This document shows positions 1-8,800 of a DNA stretch of 64,000 nucleotides, one piece after another. The stretch's first letter is position 1; every line of letters begins with the position of its first letter. The stretch comes from Psychrobacter sp. APC 3281 (GTDB lineage: Bacteria; Pseudomonadota; Gammaproteobacteria; Pseudomonadales; Moraxellaceae). Made by a program: the position numbers and the translations under genes. The notes under the pieces are model-generated. The model searched no databases, was not told the origin of the DNA, and saw only the letters and a list, made by a program, of their open reading frames with translations. The stretch spans positions 1 through 64,000 of the forward strand of contig NZ_JASDCS010000005.1 of assembly GCF_030407815.1 (NCBI RefSeq). Reading direction: 5' to 3'.

Positions 1-79
1 ATCAGTCAATCAGTCAATCAGTCAATCAGTCAATCAGTCAATCAATCAGTCAATCAGTCAATCAATCAGTCAATCAGTA
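1..79. repeat. 8-bp tandem repeat array (unit AATCAGTC) upstream of glpK
   Basis: About eight full copies of the octamer AATCAGTC, interrupted twice by a half unit (ATCA), run from the window edge to about position 79. The array begins outside the window, so its full length is unknown. Degenerate copies (CAGTCAATGAATAGTC) continue to about 110. It ends about 80 bp before the glpK start, where a promoter would be expected. There are no unique spacers, so it is not CRISPR. Confidence 0.9.
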
Positions 80-158
80 GCAATTAATAAGTAGCAGTCA
101 ATGAATAGTCACTAAATGGCTATTAAGTAGAATAAATAATATTAGTAGAGGGTGTGTC

Positions 159-1769
159 ATGGCAGGGTATATTTTAGCGTTGGATCAAGGGACCACGTCA
201 AGTCGAGCGATATTGTACGATGATCATGCGCGTCCTATCAAAATGGTACAACAGCCAACGACGCTGCAAACGCCAAGAGCTGGATTCGTTGAACAAGATG
301 CACAGCAGATTTGGCAAACTCAGATTAGTTGTGCACATGATGTTATTAATCGGGCAGGGCTGCTTGCCACTGACGTTACCAGTATCGCGATTACCAATCA
401 GCGTGAGTCGATTGTGATGTGGGATAAGCAAACTGGCAAGCCACTGGCTCCTGCCATCATTTGGCAAGACAGGCGTACCGCAAATTACTGTAAGACGCTT
501 GCTGCTGAAAGCGCTAGCAATAGTATGAATGACCCTGTGCATCAGGACATTGAGAGCGTCAACATGGCACATGAGGTTCAGCGTATTACAGGTCTGCGTT
601 TAGACCCGTATTTTAGTGCCAGTAAGATTGCTTGGTTGCTCGAAAACAACCCGAAGCTGAGTGTACGAGCCAGCAGAGGGGAGATAGCGGTTGGCACGAT
701 TGATAGTTGGCTGATTTATAAGCTCACAGGCGGGGAGCATGTCATCGATGTGACCAATGCTTCTCGTACATTGTTATTCGATATCCATAAGCTGGCATGG
801 TCAGAGACACTCTGTGACCGATTTGCTATACCTATGCATATATTGCCTAAAGTACTATCGTCCGACGGTGATTTTGGCAAAACCAAAAAAGGTCTGTTTG
901 CAAAGCAAATACCCATTCAAGCAGTATTGGGTGATCAGCAAGCAGCGCTCTTTGGACAAGGTTGCCTTGATGCAGGTATGGCCAAAAACACTTATGGTAC
1001 AGGCTGTTTTATGCTAATGAATATTGGCCAACAGCCAAAACTGAGTGAGCATAAGCTGCTAACCACCATCGCGTGGCAACGTAAAACGTCACCAATTCGT
1101 CCGGACAATTTATCATTTGACCAAATCGTACAGTCAGGCAAACGCATGCTACAGCCACCTAAAAAGGAAGTCACTTATGCCCTAGAGGGCAGTGTCTTTA
1201 TGGCAGGGGCTATCGTTCAATGGCTGCGTGATAATTTGGGTATGATTCAGCAGAGTAGTGACGTCGAAGACTTAGCCCGTCAAGTAGACAGTAGCGAAGA
1301 TGTTGTTCTATTACCTGCTTTTACTGGATTGGGCGCGCCTTACTGGCGCTCTGATATCAGTGCTAGCATCACTGGCATGAGCCGCGGTACTACCAAAGCT
1401 CATATTGCACGCGCTGCATTGGAGGCCGTTGCTTATCAAACCTATGATGTGCTTATCGCTATGCAAAAGGACAGCCCTCATCCTTTGACTGAGCTGAGAG
1501 TAGATGGCGGCGCTGCAAATAATGATTTACTCATGCAGTTCCAAGCAGATTTGTTAGGTGTTCCAGTATTACGTCCTAGAGATACAGAGATTACGGCAAA
1601 GGGCGCAGCACTCCTCGCAGGACTGAAAACTGGGCTATATGACGAATCGACCATGAAAGCTTCATGGCAGGTAGATCGCGTGTTTGAACCAAGTATGTCG
1701 ACTGATACTCGTGAGCGACATCTTGTTAAATGGCAACAGGCTATCAAAAGGTCCCTGATGCCGTTATAA
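159..1769 (+). CDS. glpK: Glycerol kinase
   Basis: ATP-dependent phosphorylation of glycerol to glycerol-3-phosphate in the cytoplasm, the entry step of glycerol catabolism. The 536-residue protein opens with the FGGY-kinase phosphate loop (DQGTTSSRA, residues 9-17). It has NQRE at 80-83, the GDQQAALFGQ segment at 258-267 with the catalytic-base aspartate, and the C-terminal GGAANNDLLMQFQADLLG signature. It is longer than E. coli GlpK (502 residues). The extra length lies in two insertions, roughly residues 115-140 and a 30-residue piece at 308-337 between TTIAWQ and TYALEGS. AGAGGG precedes the ATG at a good distance. No glpF or glpD is adjacent, so the gene appears to stand alone, with the octamer repeat array just upstream. 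Confidence 0.96.
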   Translation: MAGYILALDQGTTSSRAILYDDHARPIKMVQQPTTLQTPRAGFVEQDAQQIWQTQISCAHDVINRAGLLATDVTSIAITNQRESIVMWDKQTGKPLAPAIIWQDRRTANYCKTLAAESASNSMNDPVHQDIESVNMAHEVQRITGLRLDPYFSASKIAWLLENNPKLSVRASRGEIAVGTIDSWLIYKLTGGEHVIDVTNASRTLLFDIHKLAWSETLCDRFAIPMHILPKVLSSDGDFGKTKKGLFAKQIPIQAVLGDQQAALFGQGCLDAGMAKNTYGTGCFMLMNIGQQPKLSEHKLLTTIAWQRKTSPIRPDNLSFDQIVQSGKRMLQPPKKEVTYALEGSVFMAGAIVQWLRDNLGMIQQSSDVEDLARQVDSSEDVVLLPAFTGLGAPYWRSDISASITGMSRGTTKAHIARAALEAVAYQTYDVLIAMQKDSPHPLTELRVDGGAANNDLLMQFQADLLGVPVLRPRDTEITAKGAALLAGLKTGLYDESTMKASWQVDRVFEPSMSTDTRERHLVKWQQAIKRSLMPL

Positions 1770-1982
1770 GATTGATTTACTTAGTAAATTTATTGTGATC
1801 GTACATTTATAATTACTCAAAGTATGAGGCTGCCGTACACAAGTGTGATAAAGATACAGGCTGTAACGCAAGATAATCGCAATACGGACACAGTTTACAA
1901 AATCGGCCTATCTGTCTTTACCTATAAATTTTTATACTTCAATTGGATTTAGTAAGACCGCTAGTTTTTAGCAGATAAATAA

Positions 1983-2015
1983 TTCAATAAATAATAAATA
2001 ATAAATAATTTAAGG
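1983..2015 (+). promoter_or_regulatory. AT-rich leader with AATAAATAAT repeats and RBS
   Basis: The stretch before the glycine-zipper gene holds short iterations of AATAAATAAT followed by TTTAAGGAC. AAGGA serves as the ribosome binding site 7-8 nt before the ATG at 2024. The rest of the spacer after glpK (1770-1982) shows no convincing terminator. Confidence 0.5.
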
Positions 2016-2023
2016 ACAATACT

Positions 2024-2536
2024 ATGAGTAACCATGATGCTATCGATCGCAGTGAAGTAAAACATATGTCAAAAGAGACAAAAGAAGATTTAAACGCAGA
2101 CATTATTACCGGTGAGCCAGGCTCGCATCCAGTAGGTACAGGTATCGGCGGTGTAGGCGGTGCAGCAGCAGGTGCAGCTATCGGCACAATGGCAGGTCCA
2201 CTAGGTACGCTAATTGGTGGTGCTATCGGTGCTATCGTTGGTGGCGGCGCAGGTCATGCAGCAGCTGAAGCCATTGATCCAACTCACGAAGAAGCGTACT
2301 GGCGTGCAGAATACGCGAACGCCGATTACTTTAAAGAAGGGTATGACTTCGATCGCGATATGCACCCAGCTTATGCAGTAGGTTACGCAAACCGTGCTCG
2401 TTATCCAGTAGATGCACGTTTTGAAGATCATGAGGCAGATTTAGAGCGCTCATGGCACGAAGTGAAGGGTGAGTCTCGTTTGGAATGGAATGAAGCACGT
2501 AAAGCATCGCGTGATGCATGGCACCGTGTATCATAA
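2024..2536 (+). CDS. Glycine-zipper domain protein, acidic/aromatic C-terminus
   Basis: A 170-residue protein of unknown function. Residues about 38-82 form a Gly/Ala-rich glycine zipper (repeated GxxxG, e.g. GTGIGGVGGAAAGAAIG and GGAIGAIVGGGAG), a motif that packs helices in membranes or oligomers. No cleavable signal peptide precedes it. The N-terminal 35 residues are charged, and the C-terminal half is rich in Tyr, Trp, Asp and Glu (EEAYWRAEYANADYF, FDRDMHPAYAVGYANRARYP). Similar small glycine-zipper proteins are common in Acinetobacter and Psychrobacter and are often linked to stress, but I cannot assign a role. It is a single gene with its own RBS (AAGGA) and a hairpin terminator at 2699-2730. 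Confidence 0.8.
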   Translation: MSNHDAIDRSEVKHMSKETKEDLNADIITGEPGSHPVGTGIGGVGGAAAGAAIGTMAGPLGTLIGGAIGAIVGGGAGHAAAEAIDPTHEEAYWRAEYANADYFKEGYDFDRDMHPAYAVGYANRARYPVDARFEDHEADLERSWHEVKGESRLEWNEARKASRDAWHRVS

Positions 2537-2698
2537 TAAACGATAGGTAGTACATGGAGCTGTATGTTAGATATCCTAGTAAACGTGCGGATTAGTAATT
2601 GGCTAGTATATGAGATTACTATTTTATTGCACAATACAGCTCGATTGTTTTCTCGGCTCTATTAATAGAGTTACCTATCTACATATATGTTATTTTAA

Positions 2699-2730
2699 AA
2701 CTTCCAAGGCTTAACTTTGGGAGTTTTTTT
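2699..2730 (+). terminator. Rho-independent terminator
   Basis: The stem AACTTCCAAG pairs with CTTTGGGAGTT (about 10 bp with two G-T pairs) and is followed by seven T residues. It lies downstream of the glycine-zipper gene and upstream of the next gene. Confidence 0.7.
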
Positions 2731-2802
2731 AGGCATAAAATTTGCAGCGTATACACATACGTGAATATTATGTACTATAATAATGAGAACGATGGGGAAT
2801 AT

Positions 2803-3825
2803 ATGAGTAATAACACTGAAGGCAATAAACAGTTTTATATCGCAACGGCAAACTTGCTGAACTTTGCGAACCCTAATCGAACTTATTATGAAAATGCGCC
2901 AGCTTATAACGATAAAGCCTATGAACATAAGCTGCGAGGTCTTACAGATTTATTGGCTAAAGCGCATGCTGACATTATCGCAGTACAAGAGGTTTGGGAT
3001 AGTGATGCATTAGAAGCGCTGGCTGTTTCACTAGGTTTCAAGCCCGAGCATGCGGTCATTCCACTTGCTAGTAATGATAGCGCCAGTATATACACCAAAG
3101 GCATGGGTGCACAGAATACACCTGCTGTCGGTATTATCAGCCGATTTGAGCAGTTAGAAACCAGTTTGCTAAAAGATATAGCACCAAAAGCCATTATTGA
3201 TGTACCTGATATCGGTCCTTATCAACGCTTCAACCGTCCTCCATTAGTGCTACGTGTTGACGCGTACGGGCAGCCCATTACAATTATTACAGCGCATCTA
3301 AAAAGCAAACGTGCTTTTTTCTTACGTGATGAAAATGGTGACCTATTAGAAGACATGGACGATCCAAATATTCGAGTTCGCGCTAAGCTTCGTAGTTTAT
3401 GTATGCGCGCGGCAGAAGCGGCCTCTATCCGTATGTCTGTCATAGAGCGATTGCAACATACCCGTGAACCATTGATTCTATTGGGTGATATGAATGATGT
3501 CACAGGTAGCGTGACTACTCAGTTGATGACAGAAACTGGGGAAGTCAATTACGATAAAAGTATGCGTGATGTTGCACTTTTTGATGCTGCTCGTATTCAA
3601 GCACGATATGGCTGGATGAAGGATGTTGCCTATACCCATATATATCAAGGTATGCCAGAAGTTATCGACCAGTTATTTGTCTCAGAAGAGTTTTTGCCCG
3701 ATAGTAAATTTTCGCTCGGTTATGTCGAACGAGTTGATTATTTTAATGATCATTTGAAGTGGGACTATGCCGATAGAGTCACTGATCATGGTATTATAAG
3801 GGCGAAAATAAAACTCAAAGATTAA
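2803..3825 (+). CDS. Endonuclease/exonuclease/phosphatase-fold protein
   Basis: A 340-residue member of the endonuclease/exonuclease/phosphatase (DNase I-like, Mg-dependent) superfamily. Visible motifs in order are ATANLLNFANP (N-terminal strand with the metal-site Asn), IIAVQEVWD (metal-binding Glu), ITAHLKSKR (catalytic His), LILLGDMND (Asp/Asn pair) and the terminal TDHGIIRAKI (Asp-His dyad). The fold hydrolyses phosphodiesters in DNA, inositol phosphates or lipids. The substrate cannot be told from the sequence, and there is no signal peptide. The frame is open from GTG 2761, but the ATG at 2803 is preceded by GGGGA and gives a normal N-terminus. It is monocistronic. Confidence 0.85.
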   Translation: MSNNTEGNKQFYIATANLLNFANPNRTYYENAPAYNDKAYEHKLRGLTDLLAKAHADIIAVQEVWDSDALEALAVSLGFKPEHAVIPLASNDSASIYTKGMGAQNTPAVGIISRFEQLETSLLKDIAPKAIIDVPDIGPYQRFNRPPLVLRVDAYGQPITIITAHLKSKRAFFLRDENGDLLEDMDDPNIRVRAKLRSLCMRAAEAASIRMSVIERLQHTREPLILLGDMNDVTGSVTTQLMTETGEVNYDKSMRDVALFDAARIQARYGWMKDVAYTHIYQGMPEVIDQLFVSEEFLPDSKFSLGYVERVDYFNDHLKWDYADRVTDHGIIRAKIKLKD

Positions 3826-4062
3826 CTTTATAAAATTAGACGGTTAGCTCTATTAAATTGCTGATCGTAGTATTATTTTTCAACCTATTCATGTCCCTTG
3901 CTTGATAATGTGCAAGCGTTTATGATGCCTCTACATTGAACATAGTAGTGACCATATAGGCTTTGTATTTTAGCCAACAGTCAACCATCCTTTATCTGAG
4001 GATAAATACTATTCAATGAAGATTATATTTATAAAATAGGGCGCAACATTAAGAGATTCACA

Positions 4063-4755
4063 ATGAGTGATAACAAAGACGAAAAGATTGAAGATGTGTT
4101 GGTAGATTCGGAATTGGCAAAGAAGCTTGTACCTAATAAGTTTAAGTTTACTAGCCAGCAAGGCCGTGCACGTCGTCAAAAACTATTGGCTGGTGCCAAA
4201 AAATTGAGCGAAACGCATGCTATTAACGATATTACGTTAGCAGCTGTGTGTGAAGAAGCAGGCATACCAAGAGCGTCTGCTTACCATTTTTTCCCTAATA
4301 TTGAAGCAATATTTTTAGCATTGCGTTTTTTGAATGCGATTGAAATATTAGAGATGGTAGAGACGGTCGATATTGGCAACTATGACAGATGGCAAGGGTA
4401 TCTAACGGCGCTTATCGATCGTTGTATTACGATATTCCATAACGATGAGACAAAAGCCAAGCTTATATATGACACCAATACACCTGATTTTGAAGGTGAC
4501 AGCTTTGGTGAAGATATGGATCATCAAATTGTTGATCTGGTCTATAAGCGTTTGTCAGAGCGTTATGAGATGCCAAACTTTCATGATATCCAAGATACCT
4601 TGTTGATTGCTTATAGCATCGTAAATGCTATCTTTACGTTGTCTTATCGCCGTCATCAGGGCATCACTGAAGAGTATATCCAAGAAGCAAATACAGCATT
4701 TATTGCTTATTTACGTTGTTACCTACCAGAAAAGTTGCCACGTAAAAACCGATAA
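4063..4755 (+). CDS. TetR-family transcriptional regulator
   Basis: A 230-residue TetR/AcrR-type DNA-binding regulator. The helix-turn-helix is at about residues 62-92 (ITLAAVCEEAGIPRASAYHFF, the classical TetR turn ending in Y-F-P). It is preceded by a longer charged N-terminal arm of about 35 residues than is usual. The C-terminal all-helical ligand/dimer domain (95-225) is not assignable to a ligand. RBS AAGAG lies before the ATG. No divergent or co-directional target gene is adjacent: the upstream gene is a nuclease-like protein on the same strand and the downstream gene is convergent. The regulon is therefore unknown. Confidence 0.9.
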   Translation: MSDNKDEKIEDVLVDSELAKKLVPNKFKFTSQQGRARRQKLLAGAKKLSETHAINDITLAAVCEEAGIPRASAYHFFPNIEAIFLALRFLNAIEILEMVETVDIGNYDRWQGYLTALIDRCITIFHNDETKAKLIYDTNTPDFEGDSFGEDMDHQIVDLVYKRLSERYEMPNFHDIQDTLLIAYSIVNAIFTLSYRRHQGITEEYIQEANTAFIAYLRCYLPEKLPRKNR

Positions 4756-4767
4756 TTGAGCTTACTT

Positions 4768-4811
4768 TAAACATAAAAAAGCCGACAAATATGTCGGCTT
4801 TTTTATGTTTA
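4768..4811. terminator. Bidirectional rho-independent terminator
   Basis: A perfect 20-bp inverted repeat with a 4-nt loop. The core is AGCCGACA-aata-TGTCGGCT flanked by A and T tracts on both sides, so it works for the TetR gene (plus) and for the 258-residue secreted protein gene (minus). Confidence 0.93.
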
Positions 4812-4871
4812 ATTTTTAGTATAGGATTGGAAGTAATAAAGATTAATATCTCCAATAAAACAGCGACTATT

Positions 4872-5648
4872 TTAACGGTTAGATGTCAAATCTTGTCCAC
4901 GGCAAGTATCATCGCTCGCGTCTAAAGGTGAGTACTGCTTATGGTAACTGACTATTGACTTCTCTAGTGCTACATTGGTCTGTGAGTCATTGGCATTGAC
5001 GTAAGCTTCGCGGGCCTGCTCAAGCCAGCGATCAGCCATGCGAAAATGCATGCCAGATTCGCGCCAGCCTCGCGCGCATTGATTGGTCGCAGCCCAAATC
5101 AAAGCCACTTCACTAAAAGCCATCTCACGTGGTGCTGACGCTATGCCATCACCGTCTTTAAGCGCGCTTAAAGTTGCCCATAGATCAGGACGCATTAGAG
5201 CAGAGGTAGACGGAATATCTTGATGCAAGCCCAAGTCTTGTACCGTGTCATTATCTAGCGCTTGCAATATAGGCTCTGCCATTTCTAACGCAACTTGACC
5301 AGCAGATGAGCGGCTATTCATACTGTTTTGATGAATAGCATAGTTCAACCACGCTTGCGCTTTATATGCGAAATACTGTTGAGCTACTGTCTTGTCTTTT
5401 TGTTGATAAGGTTTTAACTGCGTTACCATACAATTTAATAGGCGCTGCTGTTCGCTTTGATATCTATAAGAGCGTGTTTGAGTCTGACTATCATCGCGGC
5501 AATATTCACCCATGCTAGTTGAGTTAGCTACTTGGACAGTCTCACTCTTAGCTAAAGCTGGCTGCATAAAGGTTAACGAAAATAAAGCTGATAGTGTAAC
5601 GCATACTGAGCGCTTGAAAGGTGCTGCTTTGATGGCTGAATCAAACAT
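4872..5648 (-). CDS. Secreted protein of unknown function with four cysteines
   Basis: 258 residues. A signal peptide (about 1-33, hydrophobic core VTLSALFSLTFMQ, cleavage after ALA) indicates export to the periplasm. Four cysteines remain in the mature part (YCRDD, LLNCMV, NQCARGW, DDTCRG), consistent with two disulfides. The middle (KAQAWLNYAIHQNSM, then repeated helices to RMADRWLEQAREAY) looks alpha-helical. It recalls the helical N-terminal region of some proteobacterial OmpA-family proteins, but no OmpA peptidoglycan-binding domain is present. It is the last gene of the minus-strand surface-protein block, 155 bp after the giant barrel gene. The proposed role, a periplasmic partner of the barrel, is inference from position only. 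Confidence 0.75.
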   Translation of the reverse strand: MFDSAIKAAPFKRSVCVTLSALFSLTFMQPALAKSETVQVANSTSMGEYCRDDSQTQTRSYRYQSEQQRLLNCMVTQLKPYQQKDKTVAQQYFAYKAQAWLNYAIHQNSMNSRSSAGQVALEMAEPILQALDNDTVQDLGLHQDIPSTSALMRPDLWATLSALKDGDGIASAPREMAFSEVALIWAATNQCARGWRESGMHFRMADRWLEQAREAYVNANDSQTNVALEKSIVSYHKQYSPLDASDDTCRGQDLTSNR

Positions 5649-5752
5649 GGTGTAAACCTTATGTTAAGGTAATAAACGTTGGTATTATTTACCATTACTA
5701 GGGCTGACTTAGTTGTTTATTGAATGACAAAATAATTCATCATAAGATAATC

Positions 5753-5790
5753 ATGATACTGTTATAAGGTTGTACTTACGACAGTATCAT
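5753..5790. repeat. Inverted repeat, 10-bp stem and 18-nt loop
   Basis: ATGATACTGT and ACAGTATCAT are perfect reverse complements around an 18-nt loop, located just after the stop codon of the barrel gene on the minus strand. There is no T-tract, so it is not a standard terminator. It may be a 3' stabilising stem, a processing site or an operator for the 258-residue protein gene. Confidence 0.7.
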
Positions 5791-5803
5791 TAGTATCAAA
5801 CAA

Positions 5804-8800
5804 TTAAAATGCAGAATTGCTGCTCAGACGTTGGTTCTTACGTGGGTCTTCACGTTTAAATAAGTCTTCATCAAACTTAAAGCGCAATCTAAAGTAAGCA
5901 CCTTGCTGAGTACTGTCATCATAAGCAATATCTTCATCTTCAAAGCCCATGAAGTTATAACCAAGTGATAACCAAAGGTTGGTCATTGGGCTATAACCCA
6001 CTTCTGCACCAAGCATATAAGCTAAGTCATTTGCCTGATTATTCCAGTAAGTACCTGCTTGTAAACCAATATCCCAACGCTCACTGATATCATAAAGACC
6101 GCGGCCATAAACAGCATGAGCCGTGTTATCGCTGGTTAAGCTATCTGCTTCGTATTCTGTATACTTACCAGCATAACGTCCAGACAACGTCAACGGACGC
6201 GTAGGATGGTAATTACCATTCCATGACCAAACCATAGTGTCTTTTTGGTAAGCATCATCGCCAGTATTATTATCATCCAAACGATATTCGAATTTTGCAA
6301 GCATATCTAACTGATTGCTATCGTAGTCACGATACGCAGCACCTAGCTGAAAACGATTGATAGTGCGATCGCCATCACTATAGTCAGTGCGTGAATAGAT
6401 GTCTTTGGCTAAGAAGGTAACCTCATCGGTATAGCGATAGGCGATACCAGCGCTACCAAGTAGCGTATCACTTGTTTCACCCCAACGTTTTTCAAAACGT
6501 CCTGATGCTTTATAATTCTCTTTAGCAAGATATTCAACACCGATACCTGCCGCTGTTGCAGTGTTACTTTCTTCACCTTCGAGAGATTCGACACGCTCAA
6601 ATAAAGTATTTAAAGTTAGCCCTTCTTGAACATACCACTTGTTTTTTAGACCAATACCTGCTTCTGCCTCACGTGCACTAATGGCATCGCGCATGCGGTA
6701 TTCGCTATAAACCTTACCATCTTTCATGTAAGTCGCGTCAAAACCAAAAACAGTACGTTGACGCTCATCTGTATCATCAAGACCATAAGTACCAGATAGG
6801 CTATTAATCAAATCATGACGTGCGTATAGTCGACCTAGATTTCCGAGCGGTGTCTCACCGCCGATAGAAGTTGCATTACGTGAGCTATTTTCGATATCTT
6901 GCTCATACTCTGCAAATACCAAGCTGTTATTCAACTTAGGTAGACGAGAGGTAATACGAGCACGAACAGTCGTACCTTCAATATCTTCTTCAGCGTTACT
7001 AACGCTGCTTAACGCTGACTGATTGATTATGTCATCATTAAACAGAGTGTCGTCTGTAATATCTACAACGTCTGTCGCGGCTTGAGTATTACGTGAGGCA
7101 GCAGTCGCGTCTTGTTTGTAATAACGAACCCCAATTTCACCAACGATGTTCTCGCTTAAACGATGCTCAACGCTTGCTTGCACGCCTTCGCGGCTAGCGT
7201 CAGTAGTATGCTCTTCTGTGCGTACGCCTTCTAACTTAAGAGCAGTCTGCTTATCATTTAGAGTATGAGTAACCTCTACACCAGACTCAGTACGTCCAGC
7301 AGTAAGTGGTGATGCACCAGTGACAAAACCTTCGTCAGCATCATTATAATAAGCTTTAGCTCGCGTATTTTTCTTATTATCAAAATCAAGCTCAATACGT
7401 AGTGCGTTGCCTTCAACATTACTATCAGTCAGTTCTGTCGCGTTAATTTGATTGCTTGACTGAAAATTTGGATTCTCAGCTTTGTTCATCGCATATTCAG
7501 CGACCAGCTTTAGCTTGTCATTGAATTTAACAACACTATTGACACTAGCCAACTCTTCTTTGTTCAATGGGTCATCGCTATTCACATAGCTACCACCGAT
7601 GGCGACTTTATTCGTTAGTTGCTGCTTCGCTGCAATACCACCGACCAAATAATCTTCACCACCTTCATCAACTTCTACAGTGACACGGATATAGATAGGA
7701 TTGCCCTCGATGTCTTGACTAGCAATCGGTGCCGTCAAGAATAAGCTACGGCTGATAGGGTCAATCTCATAATCAGCAAAGCGAGTAAGCGTCTCACGAT
7801 TGATAATAAGCCCAGGGTTGTTGGCGTCACGAGTAATAACTTCAACCGTTTCAGAGTTTTCTAATACCGCATCGAAGTTCTCAGCCAATGGATATGGGCC
7901 TGAAATGCCCAAACCGCGAGTCTCATTTACACGTTGGCTAGTACTGGTCTCTGCTAAAAAGGCAGTAACACGAGTGTTGCTATCTTCAAATTGAGCTTTT
8001 AGACCAGTTAATGTACGGTTGTATTGACCAAGCTCAATGCCTTCATCATTGTCAATTTGCGTTTTTAAATCACCATACATAGCGAACGAGCGACCTTTAT
8101 CAAGGCGCACGTAAAGCTTGCTAGTAGACTGCGCATCGAAGCCTTTGGCTGATGAATCGCCATAGACAGGATAGTATTCGCCCGGATCGATATCACGGAA
8201 CAAACGCTCGCCTTTTTTATCACTATCATACGCAAGCGTAAGCAGATAGTCGCCGCGTACTTTTCCTTTGAGGAACATCGCAGCACGACCAGAAGCTGTG
8301 TAATCATCGTTACCAGCAAAGTCATTTAGCTCTTGCTCAAATGCACCTTGAGCATCAGTAATGCTGCTACCATCAAAGTCTTTTAGTGAAATAGCGCCTT
8401 CTACAATACCAACAGCAAGTAGTGGACGTAGTTGAGCGGTGAACTGTAACGGAATGATTTGTTTGCTACTACCAGTGTCAATTACTAGCTCGCCCTTACC
8501 TGGTACGCTAGGTGCAGTTACGGGTATTAACAGCTCACCACCTGATACAGTCACTTGGGTGCCAGCTTGATCTTTGCTGCTGTCTTCCAAATTGATACGA
8601 CCGATATTAGTATCAAGCGTAAGAGAAGTAGTACCAATATAAGGGCGATTATCGCGATCTTTTAGGCTGATGACGACTTGGTATTCACTAATGCCATCAG
8701 CTGGAACTAACTGTGCTTGAGTACGGTAGTCGATAGCTTCTAGGCTATCAGGAGTTAGTACCTTAATCGTCTGCTCAGAGATGATCTGACCATTTATATC

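Noticed and set aside
1-79. CRISPR-like array at the window start
   Set aside because: Units are 8 bp, adjacent, without unique spacers, and no cas gene is near; it is a simple tandem repeat.
8065-8325. Open frames antisense or out of phase inside the giant barrel gene and other long genes (also 26211-26396, 17432-17623, 60799-61182)
   Set aside because: No RBS, no recognisable domains and composition explained by the overlapping real gene; treated as shadows.
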